Shown here one piece after another: positions 18,562 to 30,146 of a DNA stretch of 54,982 bases. The position numbers were made by a program, and so were the translations under genes. This DNA comes from Serratia sp. H1w (lineage in GTDB: Bacteria; Pseudomonadota; Gammaproteobacteria; Enterobacterales; Enterobacteriaceae), in assembly GCF_000633355.1 (NCBI RefSeq), contig NZ_AYMQ01000062.1:1-54982 (forward strand). Reading direction: 5' to 3'. Numbering within the stretch: the first letter of the stretch is position 1; each line of letters opens with the position of its first letter. Under the pieces are notes generated by a model. That model was not told the origin of the DNA. It searched no databases and saw only the letters and a program-made list of their open reading frames with translations.

Positions 18562-19032
18562 ATGAAAGAACTCGTTTTACCGCTGCCGGATGAGGCAGCC
18601 ACAGTCGCACTGGGTGCCGTGTTGGCCCAGGCGTGCGATCGTGCCAGTGTGATTTATCTTTATGGCGATTTGGGTGCCGGTAAAACCACCTTCAGCCGCG
18701 GCTTTTTGCAGGCGTTAGGCCATCAGGGCAATGTAAAAAGCCCGACCTATACGCTGGTCGAACCCTATGCGCTGCAACCGCTGGCGGTATTTCACTTTGA
18801 TCTTTACCGCTTGGCCGACCCGGAAGAACTCGAATTTATGGGTATCCGTGACTATTTTGCCCAGGACTCGATTTGCCTGGTGGAATGGCCACAGCAGGGT
18901 ACCGGCGTGCTGCCCGATCCCGATCTGGAACTGCATCTCAGTTACCATGACGAAGGGCGTCAGGCGCAACTCCAGGCGGTTTCAGCCTATGGCGAACAGC
19001 TATTAGATCGTATCCAGGGGCAACAAGGATGA
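18562..19032 (+). CDS. tsaE: tRNA t6A37 biosynthesis ATPase TsaE
   Basis: A 156-residue ATPase that works with TsaB, TsaC and TsaD to install threonylcarbamoyl-adenosine at tRNA position 37. The P-loop is GDLGAGKTT (35-43), and [10 protein letters not shown] and HFDLYRL are family motifs. Spacing to nnr (10 bases) and amiB (7 bases) indicates cotranscription. Also called yjeE. Confidence 0.96.
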   Translation: MKELVLPLPDEAATVALGAVLAQACDRASVIYLYGDLGAGKTTFSRGFLQALGHQGNVKSPTYTLVEPYALQPLAVFHFDLYRLADPEELEFMGIRDYFAQDSICLVEWPQQGTGVLPDPDLELHLSYHDEGRQAQLQAVSAYGEQLLDRIQGQQG

Positions 19033-19039
19033 CGCAGCA

Positions 19040-20770
19040 ATGAGGTATGGGTTCAGAAGAGTTGCTGTTATTGCCTTGCTTGCGCTACTGGGGCCGTTTG
19101 GTGCCTGGGCGGCGTCGTCTCTCTCCGATGTCAAGGTGACCAACGCCCAGCGGGAGGCGATAGTTTCGGTGAGCTTTACCGGCCCGCCTGACTACGCCTT
19201 TGCCACGCTGCATGGGCCGGATCGGGTCGTACTGGATGTTAACCAAACGGGCAAGGTGGGTGGCCTGCCGTTGAACTTCAGCGGCCAGAATCTGCTAAAA
19301 AGCATTCGTTCCAGCAAGCCGAAAGATGCGCAAAGCGTCCGTTTGGTGTTTGATTTAACCCAGCGCGCCAAAACTCGCACCAGCACCAGGCAGGAAGGCA
19401 ACACTTACATCGTGGTGTTCACTGTCACCTCTGAAGCCACCCCTGTCCGTAAGGCCCCGGTACCAGTACCTGTGCCGGTGGTGAAAGAGCCAGTGCGTAA
19501 AGCGGCGGCTACACAGAGCGAAGCAAATCCATTCACTCCTAAGTCGGCTGTGGTATCAGGTACGGCAACCGGAGTGACTCCGCGCAGTAGCCGGGTATCC
19601 GCCGGTTCTGGCGATCGGGTGGTGGTAGCGATCGATGCCGGCCACGGTGGGCAAGATCCTGGCGCTATCGGGCCAAACGGCCTGAAAGAGAAAAACGTCA
19701 CTATCGCTATTGCGCATCGCCTGCGTGCGCTGTTGGATGCCGATCCGATGTTCAAAGCGGTGATGACCCGTAACGGGGATTACTTCATTTCAGTGATGGG
19801 GCGCTCTGACGTGGCGCGTAAGCAGGGAGCCAACGTGTTGGTTTCCATCCACGCGGATGCCGCACCTAACCGTAGCGCTAAAGGGGCTTCGGTTTGGGTG
19901 TTGTCTAATCGCCGGGCCAACAGCGAAATGGCCGGTTGGTTGGAACAACACGAGAAACAGTCCGAATTGCTCGGCGGTGCGGGCGATCTGCTGGCCAATA
20001 GCCAGGCCGATCCTTATCTGAGTCAGGCCGTGCTGGATCTGCAGTTTGGCCATTCGCAGCGCGTCGGTTATGACGTGGCCGTCAAGGTATTACAGCAGTT
20101 ACAGGTCGTAGGGTCATTGCACAAACGCCGTCCGGAACACGCCAGCCTGGGAGTGCTGCGTTCACCGGATATTCCATCCTTGCTGGTGGAAACCGGGTTT
20201 ATCAGTAATAGCACGGAGGAGCGACTGCTGGGCAGTAGCGCATATCAGGATAAAATTGCACGGGCGATCCACAACGGCCTGCGCAGTTATTTCCTGGCGC
20301 ATCCGCTACAAGCCGACCCAAAGGTGGAAAACCGCCCGCTGGACGTCGCAGCGGCGGTTAACTCCACAACAGAAGATCTCAGACAGGCTGATCCGGTGAC
20401 CAACCCGGTCAGAAGTAGCGCCAGCACCGGCAAAACGCAGATCCACGTGGTGAAGCGGGCGGAAACGCTTTCCGGCATTGCCGATAGCTATGGCACCAGC
20501 ATGGCGGCGTTGCGCGATCTGAACAAACTGAAAAAAGACGGTGTCTGGGTTGGCCAGCGCCTGAAGGTTCCCGCTGGGAAAAAGGTGGCGGCGCTGGTTC
20601 AGACCAAGGCCAAAAGCACCAAACCGGGCAAACATAAAGTGACTCGTGGTGATACGCTGTCATCTATCGCGGCGCATTATGGTGTCAGCGTCAGCGAGCT
20701 TAAACGGGTTAACAAATTAAAGTCGGATGTTGCGCCGCTGGATCGGACGCTGATCATTCCGCAGGCTTGA
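19040..20770 (+). CDS. amiB: N-acetylmuramoyl-L-alanine amidase AmiB with two LysM repeats
   Basis: A periplasmic amidase that splits septal peptidoglycan during daughter-cell separation, activated by EnvC. It has a signal peptide (cleavage near AWA-AS), an N-terminal AMIN domain (about 25-135) for septal targeting, a Pro/Val linker, and the zinc amidase_3 domain (about 197-415) with [15 protein letters not shown] and VETGFISN. At 576 residues it is about 130 longer than E. coli AmiB because of two C-terminal LysM modules (about 475-520 and 532-575). It precedes mutL by 22 bases. Confidence 0.96.
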   Translation: MRYGFRRVAVIALLALLGPFGAWAASSLSDVKVTNAQREAIVSVSFTGPPDYAFATLHGPDRVVLDVNQTGKVGGLPLNFSGQNLLKSIRSSKPKDAQSVRLVFDLTQRAKTRTSTRQEGNTYIVVFTVTSEATPVRKAPVPVPVPVVKEPVRKAAATQSEANPFTPKSAVVSGTATGVTPRSSRVSAGSGDRVVVAIDAGHGGQDPGAIGPNGLKEKNVTIAIAHRLRALLDADPMFKAVMTRNGDYFISVMGRSDVARKQGANVLVSIHADAAPNRSAKGASVWVLSNRRANSEMAGWLEQHEKQSELLGGAGDLLANSQADPYLSQAVLDLQFGHSQRVGYDVAVKVLQQLQVVGSLHKRRPEHASLGVLRSPDIPSLLVETGFISNSTEERLLGSSAYQDKIARAIHNGLRSYFLAHPLQADPKVENRPLDVAAAVNSTTEDLRQADPVTNPVRSSASTGKTQIHVVKRAETLSGIADSYGTSMAALRDLNKLKKDGVWVGQRLKVPAGKKVAALVQTKAKSTKPGKHKVTRGDTLSSIAAHYGVSVSELKRVNKLKSDVAPLDRTLIIPQA

Positions 20771-20792
20771 TGCCAAACACAGAGGGAGCCGC

Positions 20793-22655
20793 ATGCCTAT
20801 CCAGGTATTACCGCCACAGCTAGCCAACCAGATTGCCGCCGGAGAAGTGGTCGAAAGGCCTGCGTCGGTAGTGAAAGAACTGGTAGAAAACAGCCTGGAT
20901 GCCGGGGCAACGCGGATCGATATTGATATCGAACGCGGCGGAGCCAAACTGATCCGCATCCGTGATAACGGTTGCGGCATTGGCAAAGCCGACCTGGCCT
21001 TGGCGCTGGCGCGCCATGCCACCAGTAAAATCAGCACGCTTGATGATCTGGAGGCGATTGTCAGCCTGGGGTTCCGTGGTGAAGCGTTGGCCAGTATCAG
21101 CTCGGTGTCCCGTTTGACGTTGACCTCACGTACGGCGGAACAGAGCGAAGCCTGGCAAGCCTACGCCGAAGGGCGCGATCAGGCGGTTACCGTTAAACCA
21201 GCTGCTCATCCCGTGGGCAGTACGCTGGAAGTGCTCGATCTGTTTTACAACACCCCTGCGCGGCGTAAATTCATGCGCACGGAAAAAACCGAATTCGGCC
21301 ATATCGACGAAGTGGTGCGGCGCATTGCGCTGGCCCGTTTCGATGTGGCGATCAACCTCAGCCATAACGGCAAGCTGATGCGTCAATATCGCGCAGCCAA
21401 AGAGGAAAGCCAGCATGAGCGGCGTCTGGCCAGCATTTGTGGCCCGGCCTTCTTGCAGCATGCGTTGGCGATTTCCTGGCAGCATGGCGATCTGAGCATC
21501 CGCGGTTGGGTCGCCGATCCGCAAGGGGCGCGCCAGCTTGACGAAATGCAGTATTGCTACGTTAACAGCCGGATGATGCGCGATCGGCTGATTAATCATG
21601 CCATCCGTCAGGCGTATCAGGATCAGTTAAAAGACGATCAGCAGCCCGCCTATGTGTTGTATCTGGAAGTGGACCCGCATCAGGTGGATGTTAACGTCCA
21701 TCCGGCCAAGCACGAGGTGCGTTTCCATCAGGCTCGGTTGGTGCATGACTTTATCTACCAGGCCGTCACCACGGTATTGCAGCAGGTGGGCAATACCGAA
21801 CTGCCGTTAGTAGAAGAAAAGGGTGGGCAGGAAACTCCGACCTGGCAGCCGGAGAATCGTGTTGCTGCCGGTGGTAATCATTTCTCCCAGCCTGTGCCAC
21901 AGCGTGAACGTCAGCCTGCTGCATCCACTGCGGCCCGTGAACGTGCACCGCAGCCCGCCTATCAGGCCGGTGCGGCTTATCAAAAACGTGAAGGCGAACT
22001 GTATGGCAAGCTGTTGCAGGCTACGCCACCCACCGAGACGGTAAAACAGCCGCTGTTCCCACCGGTTAATACCGTGCAGGAAACTCCGCTCGCCGGGAGC
22101 CAGCACAGTTTTGGTCGCGTTCTGATGATTTGCCCACCAAGCTATGCGCTGGTTGAACAGCGTCAGCAACTGGCATTACTGAATCTGACCATGGCCGAAC
22201 GCTGGCTGCGTCAGGCACAGCTCTGCCCGCCGGAAGAAGGCTTACGGCCACAGCCGCTGCTGATCCCGATTAAACTGACGCTGAATAAACATGAAGCGGC
22301 CGCCTGCGTGCAACACCAGGCGCTGCTGGTCAAAATGGGGCTGGAACTGCAATCCGAACACGGGCGTGTGACCTTGCGCGCAGTGCCTTTACCATTACGC
22401 CAACAAAATTTACAAAAGTTGATACCCGAGCTGTTAGGCTATCTGGCCGAACATCAGGAGATGTCGCCGACGATGCTATCCATCTGGATCGCCAGCCAAT
22501 TAGGCAGCGAACATGAAGAGTGGAACAGATCGCAAGCGATACAATTATTGACAGAAGTTGAACGACTTTGTCCGCAACTGGTCAAATCCCCTCCTGCCGC
22601 TCTTTTACAACCCGTTGATTTGCAGGCTGCATTGGCAGCACTTAAGCATGACTGA
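20793..22655 (+). CDS. mutL: DNA mismatch repair protein MutL
   Basis: A 620-residue GHKL ATPase linking MutS mismatch recognition to MutH nicking. N-terminal motifs include [21 protein letters not shown] and [12 protein letters not shown] poorly conserved Gln/Pro-rich linker (about 340-430) joins the C-terminal dimerisation domain. The DQHAxxExxxE endonuclease motif is absent, as expected for MutH-using enterics. Its end overlaps miaA by 8 bases. Confidence 0.97.
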   Translation: MPIQVLPPQLANQIAAGEVVERPASVVKELVENSLDAGATRIDIDIERGGAKLIRIRDNGCGIGKADLALALARHATSKISTLDDLEAIVSLGFRGEALASISSVSRLTLTSRTAEQSEAWQAYAEGRDQAVTVKPAAHPVGSTLEVLDLFYNTPARRKFMRTEKTEFGHIDEVVRRIALARFDVAINLSHNGKLMRQYRAAKEESQHERRLASICGPAFLQHALAISWQHGDLSIRGWVADPQGARQLDEMQYCYVNSRMMRDRLINHAIRQAYQDQLKDDQQPAYVLYLEVDPHQVDVNVHPAKHEVRFHQARLVHDFIYQAVTTVLQQVGNTELPLVEEKGGQETPTWQPENRVAAGGNHFSQPVPQRERQPAASTAARERAPQPAYQAGAAYQKREGELYGKLLQATPPTETVKQPLFPPVNTVQETPLAGSQHSFGRVLMICPPSYALVEQRQQLALLNLTMAERWLRQAQLCPPEEGLRPQPLLIPIKLTLNKHEAAACVQHQALLVKMGLELQSEHGRVTLRAVPLPLRQQNLQKLIPELLGYLAEHQEMSPTMLSIWIASQLGSEHEEWNRSQAIQLLTEVERLCPQLVKSPPAALLQPVDLQAALAALKHD

Positions 22656-23589
22656 AACTGAAATGAATTCTCGTCCCCCTGCCATTTTTATCATGGGGCC
22701 CACGGCCTCTGGCAAAACTGCCCTGGCGATGGCGCTGCGTGAGCGGCTGCCCGTCGAGCTGATCAGTGTCGATTCCGCCCTGATTTATCGCGGTATGGAT
22801 ATTGGCACTGCCAAGCCCTCGGCGGAAGAGTTAGCCCAGGCACCACACCGGTTGATTGATATCCGCGATCCTGCGCAAGCGTATTCGGCGGCGGATTTCC
22901 GTGCCGATGCATTGCAGGAAATGGCCGATATTACTGCCGCCGGGCGTATTCCGCTGTTGGTAGGGGGCACAATGCTTTATTTTAAGGCGTTGCTGGAAGG
23001 TTTATCGCCGTTACCCTCTGCCGATCCGGCAGTGCGTGAGCAGATCGAGCAGCAGGCGGCGGAGTACGGTTGGGAGGCTTTGCACCGTCAATTGCAGGCG
23101 ATCGACCCGGTTGCAGCCTTGCGTATTCATCCGAATGATCCACAGAGACTCTCCAGAGCACTGGAAGTTTTTTTCATTTCGGGTAAAACTTTAACTGAGC
23201 TGACTAAAATTTCAGGTGAATCGTTGCCGTATCATGTTCACCAATTTGCGATAGCGCCAGTCAGCCGGGAGTTGTTACATCAACGTATCGAGCTGCGGTT
23301 CAATCAGATGTTGGCGGCGGGTTTTGAGGCGGAAGCGCGTGCACTTTTTGCACGGGGTGATTTGCATACGGATTTGCCTTCCATTCGCTGTGTCGGTTAT
23401 CGCCAGATGTGGTCATATTTTTCTGGTGAGATTAGTTACGATGAGATGGTTTTTCGAGGTATTTGCGCAACACGTCAGTTGGCCAAACGCCAGATGACCT
23501 GGTTACGGGGTTGGGAGTCGGTTCGGTGGTTGGACAGTGAAAAGCCGGGAGAGGCTTTGGACTCGGTAACACAGGTTGTTAGTGCATAG
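22648..23589 (+). CDS. miaA: tRNA dimethylallyltransferase MiaA
   Basis: A 313-residue enzyme adding the dimethylallyl group to A37 of tRNAs reading UNN codons. P-loop GPTASGKT (17-24), then [16 protein letters not shown] and the tRNA-contact [16 protein letters not shown] start at ATG 22648, which overlaps the mutL stop by 8 bases, as in E. coli; the frame is open further upstream inside mutL but without family match. hfq follows after 113 bases. Confidence 0.97.
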   Translation: MTETEMNSRPPAIFIMGPTASGKTALAMALRERLPVELISVDSALIYRGMDIGTAKPSAEELAQAPHRLIDIRDPAQAYSAADFRADALQEMADITAAGRIPLLVGGTMLYFKALLEGLSPLPSADPAVREQIEQQAAEYGWEALHRQLQAIDPVAALRIHPNDPQRLSRALEVFFISGKTLTELTKISGESLPYHVHQFAIAPVSRELLHQRIELRFNQMLAAGFEAEARALFARGDLHTDLPSIRCVGYRQMWSYFSGEISYDEMVFRGICATRQLAKRQMTWLRGWESVRWLDSEKPGEALDSVTQVVSA

Positions 23590-23690
23590 GTTGAGTGATT
23601 GTGTACAATTGATGAGTATTCAGCGCGCAAATTTTTTAGGTCGTTTATTTTGAGCCGATAGGTTCTTAGTTAAAAACAACAAACAAATAA

Positions 23691-24014
<324 letters not shown>

Positions 24015-24038
24015 AGCGCGTTGCGAGTCAACCATGAC

Positions 24039-24074
24039 GGGGAGCATAAGCAGCGAAGTGCTGTTTATGTCCCC
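24039..24074 (+). terminator. strong hairpin between hfq and hflX
   Basis: About 15 base pairs (24039-24054 with 24060-24074, one bulged G and one G-T pair) around a 5-base loop, 24 bases past the hfq stop. No T-run follows directly, so it may be a partial terminator, an RNase processing or 3'-end protecting element. Confidence 0.6.
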
Positions 24075-24112
24075 CAAACTCGCGGTTTTGTTCCGTTTGA
24101 GAGGTTGCACGC

Positions 24113-25393
24113 TTGTTTGACCGTTATGAAGCCGGTGAGCAGGCCGTACTGGTTCATATCTATTTCTCACAAGACAAAAATACGGAAGATCTCAGTGAGT
24201 TCGAATCACTGGTGTCCTCTGCGGGCGTCGAGGCTTTGCAAGTGGTTACTGGTAGCCGCAAAGCACCTCACCCAAAATTCTTTGTCGGTGAAGGAAAGGC
24301 CGAAGAAATTGCAGATGCGGTGAAAGCCAGCGGCGCGTCTGTTGTCCTGTTTGATCATTCCCTTTCCGCAGCGCAGGAGAGAAATCTTGAGCGCCTGTGT
24401 GAATGCCGGGTGATCGATCGCACCGGGTTGATTCTAGACATCTTTGCCCAGCGTGCCCGTACCCATGAAGGTAAGCTGCAGGTAGAGTTGGCGCAGTTGC
24501 GTCATATTGCCACCCGTCTGGTTCGTGGTTGGACTCACCTTGAGCGTCAGAAAGGGGGTATTGGCCTGCGCGGGCCAGGGGAGACCCAGTTAGAGACCGA
24601 CCGTCGTCTGCTACGCGATCGTATCAGCCTGATCCTGCGCCGTCTTGAACGCGTAGAGAAGCAGCGCGATCAAGGGCGACGAGCGCGTACCCGTGCCGAT
24701 GTGCCAACCGTATCGCTGGTGGGTTACACCAACGCCGGCAAATCAACCCTGTTTAACCGAATTACGTCTGCCGGAGTGTATGTGGCGGACCAGCTATTTG
24801 CCACCCTGGATCCTACCCTGCGCCGTATTGAAGTAGCGGACGTAGGTGATACCGTGTTGGCGGATACCGTAGGCTTTATCCGGCACTTGCCGCACGATCT
24901 GGTTGCCGCGTTTAAAGCGACGCTGCAAGAGACGCGCCAGGCTTCTCTGTTGTTACATGTGATCGACGCCGCGGATACCCGGGTGGAAGAGAACATCGAA
25001 GCGGTGAACGCCGTGCTGGCAGAGATTGAGTCGGATGAGATCCCTACACTGTTAGTGATGAACAAAATAGATATGCTGGATGATTTTGTCCCGCGTATCG
25101 ATCGCAACGAGGAAAATCTACCGATCCGAGTGTGGCTGTCCGCCGCCAGCGGCGAAGGTATCTCGTTGCTATTTCAGGCGTTGACGGAGCGCTTATCGGG
25201 GGAAATCGCGCATTTTGAGCTGCGCTTACCGCCACAGGCAGGCCGTCTTCGTAGCCGTTTCTACCAGCTTCAGGCAATTGAGAAAGAATGGAATGAAGAG
25301 GACGGCAGTATCGGCGTGGTGGTGCGTATGCCGATCGTGGAGTGGCGTCGCCTCTGCAAGCAGGAACAGGAACTGATTAGCTTTATCGTATGA
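24113..25393 (+). CDS. hflX: ribosome-associated GTPase HflX
   Basis: A 426-residue GTPase that splits stalled or heat-damaged ribosomes. It has an N-terminal HflX nucleotide-binding domain (about 1-190) including [14 protein letters not shown]-type residues, then the G domain with [11 protein letters not shown] (near 202-212), [11 protein letters not shown] and NKID. The start is TTG 24113 ([18 protein letters not shown]), after GAGAGG; no ATG fits the conserved N-terminus. hflK follows after 93 bases. Confidence 0.96.
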   Translation: MFDRYEAGEQAVLVHIYFSQDKNTEDLSEFESLVSSAGVEALQVVTGSRKAPHPKFFVGEGKAEEIADAVKASGASVVLFDHSLSAAQERNLERLCECRVIDRTGLILDIFAQRARTHEGKLQVELAQLRHIATRLVRGWTHLERQKGGIGLRGPGETQLETDRRLLRDRISLILRRLERVEKQRDQGRRARTRADVPTVSLVGYTNAGKSTLFNRITSAGVYVADQLFATLDPTLRRIEVADVGDTVLADTVGFIRHLPHDLVAAFKATLQETRQASLLLHVIDAADTRVEENIEAVNAVLAEIESDEIPTLLVMNKIDMLDDFVPRIDRNEENLPIRVWLSAASGEGISLLFQALTERLSGEIAHFELRLPPQAGRLRSRFYQLQAIEKEWNEEDGSIGVVVRMPIVEWRRLCKQEQELISFIV

Positions 25394-25486
25394 TCATATC
25401 CTGTTACATTTGTGTGCTCGCTCAACAGATAGAGTGGGCTAAGCATTAGCCTGAAGTACCCAATCACAGAATAATGGAGCTAAAAC

Positions 25487-26755
25487 ATGGCGTGGAATCA
25501 GCCCGGTAATAACGGACAGGACCGCGACCCGTGGGGGAGCAGCAATAACAATGGCGGCAACTCTGGCGGTAACAATAAAGGCGGTCGCGATCAAGGGCCA
25601 CCGGATTTAGACGATATCTTCCGCAAGCTGAGCAAGAAATTGAGCAGCCTGGGCGGCGGCGGTAAAGGCTCCAACGGTAATAACAGCGGTGGCACGGGCT
25701 CAATCGGGCCGGGCTTCAGCGGCAAAATTTTCGGTATCGCTGCGGTAGCAGTGGTGGTGATCTGGGCCGCCAGCGGCTTCTACACCATCAAAGAAGCCGA
25801 GCGCGGTGTCGTTACTCGCTTTGGTAAGTTCAGCCATCTGGTGCAGCCAGGTCTGAACTGGAAGCCGACGTTTATCGATCAGGTTCGCCCGGTTAACGTG
25901 GAGTCGGTCCGTGACCTGTCTGCGTCCGGTGTGATGCTGACGTCCGATGAGAACGTGGTGCGCGTCGAGATGAACGTGCAGTATCGCGTTTCCGATCCGG
26001 CAGCCTATCTGTTCAGCGTAACCGATGCCAACGACAGCCTGAGACAGGCGACAGACAGCGCATTGCGTGGTGTTATCGGTAAATACACCATGGACAAGAT
26101 CCTGACCGAAGGCCGTACCATCGTACGTAGCGACACTCAGCGTGTACTGGAAGAAACCATTCGTCCGTACAAGATGGGTATCACGCTTCTGGACGTCAAC
26201 TTCCAGGCTGCACGTCCGCCGGAAGAGGTGAAAGCCGCGTTTGATGATGCGATCGCCGCACGTGAGAACGAGCAGCAATCCATTCGTGAAGCAGAAGCCT
26301 ACGCCAACGAAGTTCAGCCGCGTGCCAACGGTGCTGCACAGCGCCTGCTGGAAAATGCGCGCGCCTACCAGGCCCAGACCGTTCTGGAAGCCCAGGGTGA
26401 GGTGGCTCGTTTCGCCAAGCTGTTGCCAGAGTACAAATCTGCCCCGGAAATTACCCGTGAGCGTTTGTACATCGAAACCATGGAAAGAGTGCTGAGCCAC
26501 ACCCGTAAGGTGTTGGTGGCAGACAACAAAGGCAATAACAATCTGATGGTGCTGCCACTGGATCAGATGCTGCGCGGTGCTGGTAAGCCAGCCGCCGAAG
26601 GTAGCAGAGATGCCGGTCAGAACCTTCTCGCCCCTGCGCCAGCCTCCACGCCTTCAGCGGATGCGAGCACCAGCAGTTCCAGCAGTGGTTCCATCATGGA
26701 CCAGCGCCGGGCTAATGCGCAGCGTAGCGACAACACACGCGTAGGGAGAGAATAA
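25487..26755 (+). CDS. hflK: FtsH regulator subunit HflK
   Basis: A 422-residue inner-membrane SPFH protein that with HflC forms a large cage around the FtsH protease. The N-terminus is Gly/Asn-rich and cytoplasmic, followed by one membrane helix (about 80-100, IFGIAAVAVVVIWAASGFYTI region), the band-7 domain starting EAERGVVTRFGKF and a Ser/Ala-rich tail. hflC follows after 3 bases. Confidence 0.97.
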   Translation: MAWNQPGNNGQDRDPWGSSNNNGGNSGGNNKGGRDQGPPDLDDIFRKLSKKLSSLGGGGKGSNGNNSGGTGSIGPGFSGKIFGIAAVAVVVIWAASGFYTIKEAERGVVTRFGKFSHLVQPGLNWKPTFIDQVRPVNVESVRDLSASGVMLTSDENVVRVEMNVQYRVSDPAAYLFSVTDANDSLRQATDSALRGVIGKYTMDKILTEGRTIVRSDTQRVLEETIRPYKMGITLLDVNFQAARPPEEVKAAFDDAIAARENEQQSIREAEAYANEVQPRANGAAQRLLENARAYQAQTVLEAQGEVARFAKLLPEYKSAPEITRERLYIETMERVLSHTRKVLVADNKGNNNLMVLPLDQMLRGAGKPAAEGSRDAGQNLLAPAPASTPSADASTSSSSSGSIMDQRRANAQRSDNTRVGRE

Positions 26756-26758
26756 TCA

Positions 26759-27766
26759 ATGCGTAAGTCTTTCATAGTTATCCTCGCGGTAGTGTTGGTC
26801 GCCCTCTACGCCTCAATGTTTGTGGTTCAGGAAGGCGAGCGCGGTATCGTGCTGCGTTTCAGTAAAGTTCTGCGCGACAGCGAAAACAAACCGCTGGTCT
26901 ACGCACCGGGTCTGCACTTCAAGATCCCGTTTATTGAAACCGTGAAAATGCTGGATGCGCGTATCCAGACCATGGACAACCAGGCCGATCGCTTCGTTAC
27001 CAGCGAGAAGAAAGACCTGATCGTCGACTCTTACCTGAAATGGCGTATCAGTGATTTCAGCCGCTACTACCTGGCCACCGGTGGTGGTGACGTTTCTCAG
27101 GCAGAGCTGCTGCTGAAACGTAAGTTCAATGACCGTCTGCGTTCCGAGATTGGCCGTTTGGACGTGCGTGATATCGTTACCGACTCCCGTGGTCGCCTGA
27201 TGGCGGACGTGCGTGATGCGCTGAACACCGGTACCGTGGGTGACGAAGAAGAAGTCGCTACCACCGAAGCCGATGATGCTATCGCTTCTGCCGCAGCCCG
27301 TGTTGAGCGTGAGACCACTGGCAAACAGCCAGCGGTTAACCCGAACAGCATGGCGGCATTGGGTATTGAAGTGGTGGACGTACGTATCAAGCAGATCAAC
27401 CTACCTGCGGAAGTCTCCGACGCGATCTTCCAGCGTATGCGTGCAGAACGTGAAGCGGTAGCCCGTCGTCACCGTTCACAAGGTAAAGAAGAGGCCGAGA
27501 AGCTCAAAGCCACCGCCGACTACGAAGTGACCCGTACCATCGCGGAAGCCGAGCGTCAGGCACGTATCACCCGCGGTGCGGGCGATGCGGAAGCGGCCAA
27601 ACTGTTTGCCGATGCCTTCAGCCAGGATCCGGATTTCTATGCCTTCATCCGTAGCCTGCGTGCTTATGAAACCAGCTTCGGTCCTGGCAACCAGGACGTG
27701 TTGGTCCTGAGCCCGGACAGCGATTTCTTCCGCTATATGAAGTCGCCGGTCGCTACGCGTAAGTAA
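26759..27766 (+). CDS. hflC: FtsH regulator subunit HflC
   Basis: A 335-residue partner of HflK with an N-terminal signal anchor (about 5-22) and a periplasmic band-7 domain starting VQEGERGIVLRFSKV. A 25-residue acidic/Ala-rich insert (about 160-185, with EEEVATTEADDA) interrupts the domain, as in other Serratia and Yersinia HflC proteins by my recollection. A terminator follows at 27785. Confidence 0.97.
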   Translation: MRKSFIVILAVVLVALYASMFVVQEGERGIVLRFSKVLRDSENKPLVYAPGLHFKIPFIETVKMLDARIQTMDNQADRFVTSEKKDLIVDSYLKWRISDFSRYYLATGGGDVSQAELLLKRKFNDRLRSEIGRLDVRDIVTDSRGRLMADVRDALNTGTVGDEEEVATTEADDAIASAAARVERETTGKQPAVNPNSMAALGIEVVDVRIKQINLPAEVSDAIFQRMRAEREAVARRHRSQGKEEAEKLKATADYEVTRTIAEAERQARITRGAGDAEAAKLFADAFSQDPDFYAFIRSLRAYETSFGPGNQDVLVLSPDSDFFRYMKSPVATRK

Positions 27767-27784
27767 GCGCGACAGCCGATCACC

Positions 27785-27818
27785 AAGGCCCGTCTAAACG
27801 CGGGCCTTTCTTTTTTTG
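27785..27818 (+). terminator. hflC terminator
   Basis: AAGGCCCG (27785-27792) pairs with CGGGCCTT (27801-27808) around 8 bases, followed by TCTTTTTTT. Confidence 0.9.
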
Positions 27819-27827
27819 GGGGGAAGG

Positions 27828-28028
27828 ATGAATTCAACGATCTGGCTGGCGCTTGGGCTGGTTTTGGTGCTGGAAGGGTTGGGGCCGATGTTGTTCCCGC
27901 AGGCCTGGCGTAAAATGATCCAGGCGATGTCGCAATTACCCGACTCCACGTTGCGGCGTTTTGGTGGGGGATTAGTGGTTGCAGGCTGTGTGATCTACTA
28001 CATGTTGCGTGCCCGCACGGGGGTTTAA
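27828..28028 (+). CDS. yjeT: YjeT, small inner-membrane protein (DUF2065)
   Basis: A 66-residue protein with two hydrophobic helices (about 4-22 and 45-61) joined by a basic loop, PQAWRKMIQAMSQLPD. Matches E. coli YjeT in length, sequence and position between hflC and purA. Function unknown. I start at ATG 27828 after GGGGGAAGG rather than at an upstream in-frame TTG. Confidence 0.92.
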   Translation: MNSTIWLALGLVLVLEGLGPMLFPQAWRKMIQAMSQLPDSTLRRFGGGLVVAGCVIYYMLRARTGV

Positions 28029-28045
28029 AGTTTAGCCGAAAAAGT

Positions 28046-28061
28046 ACGCAATCGTATGCTA
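28046..28061. promoter_or_regulatory. PurR-like operator upstream of purA
   Basis: ACGCAATCGTATGCTA keeps the ACGCAA..CGT core of the PurR consensus ACGCAAACGTTTTCNT with about four mismatches. It sits just upstream of the purA -35. purA is PurR-repressed in E. coli. Confidence 0.5.
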
Positions 28062-28067
28062 AAAGTG

Positions 28068-29424
<1,357 letters not shown>

Positions 29425-29444
29425 TCTGTTTGCTCTGCTGTCAC

Positions 29445-29476
29445 CAAACAAACCGGGCCAAGTCCCGGTTTGTTTG
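29445..29476 (+). terminator. purA terminator
   Basis: A 13-bp stem (29445-29457 with 29464-29476) with a 6-base loop; the right arm itself ends in TTTGTTTG. Confidence 0.8.
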
Positions 29477-29535
29477 CCTCATGTATCCTCCTCGATAGCG
29501 TTTTTACCTCACAAAATCCTTTCGTAGCTCCGGTT

Positions 29536-29650
29536 GAGAGTCGGCTATGCGCTAAATAATTAGCTGCGAACTCTCCGGCTGGTTTATCATCCAATAAGAT
29601 AGTAAAGAAAATCGCCGAGAATCGGCATATCAAAAGGGTATGTTGTACCC
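29536..29650. repeat. nested inverted repeats upstream of nsrR
   Basis: GAGAGT/ACTCTC (29536-29541 with 29570-29575) encloses GCTAA-ATAA-TTAGC (29551-29564). Two more small hairpins follow: GCCGA/TCGGC (29614-29626) and GGGTA/TACCC (29636-29650), the last directly before the CAGAGG ribosome-binding site. Possible operators or 5' UTR structure of nsrR. Confidence 0.5.
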
Positions 29651-29661
29651 CAGAGGTTGAC

Positions 29662-30087
29662 GTGCAGTTAACAAGTTTTACTGATTATGGCCTGCGGGCA
29701 TTGATCTACATGGCCTCGTTGCCAGCGGACAAGATGACCAGCATCTCCGAGGTTACGGAGGTATACGGCGTTTCCCGTAACCATATGGTAAAAATTATCA
29801 ATCAGCTAAGCCGTGAAGGCTTTGTGACCGCCGTGCGGGGTAAAAACGGCGGGATACGCTTGGGCAAACCGGCTGAGAGCATCCGTATTGGCGACGTGGT
29901 GCGAGCGCTGGAGCCGCTCTCGTTGGTTAATTGCAGCGGCGATTTTTGCCATATCACCCCTGCCTGCCGTTTGAAGCAAGTGCTCCAGCAGGCAGTAAAG
30001 AATTTCCTTGAGGAGTTGGATAGTCACACGCTGGCCGATATGGTCGAAGACAATCCACCGCTCTACAAGCTTTTGCTTGTCGAATAA
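29662..30087 (+). CDS. nsrR: nitric-oxide-sensing repressor NsrR
   Basis: A 141-residue Rrf2-family regulator with an N-terminal winged helix (about 1-70) and three cluster ligands Cys91, Cys96 and Cys102 in [13 protein letters not shown]; the [Fe-S] cluster reacts with NO and releases DNA. Starts at GTG 29662 after CAGAGG. It heads nsrR-rnr-rlmB as in E. coli. An NsrR-type operator precedes ytfE at 41563-41585 in this window. Confidence 0.97.
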   Translation: MQLTSFTDYGLRALIYMASLPADKMTSISEVTEVYGVSRNHMVKIINQLSREGFVTAVRGKNGGIRLGKPAESIRIGDVVRALEPLSLVNCSGDFCHITPACRLKQVLQQAVKNFLEELDSHTLADMVEDNPPLYKLLLVE

Positions 30088-30146
30088 AGCGTTGCTGAGA
30101 AGACAAGGCTCAGCGACACCCTGCTGATGACAACGGAGGAACCTCA

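Noticed and set aside
25700-26500. 266-codon ORF opposite hflK
   Set aside because: Antisense shadow without start signals.
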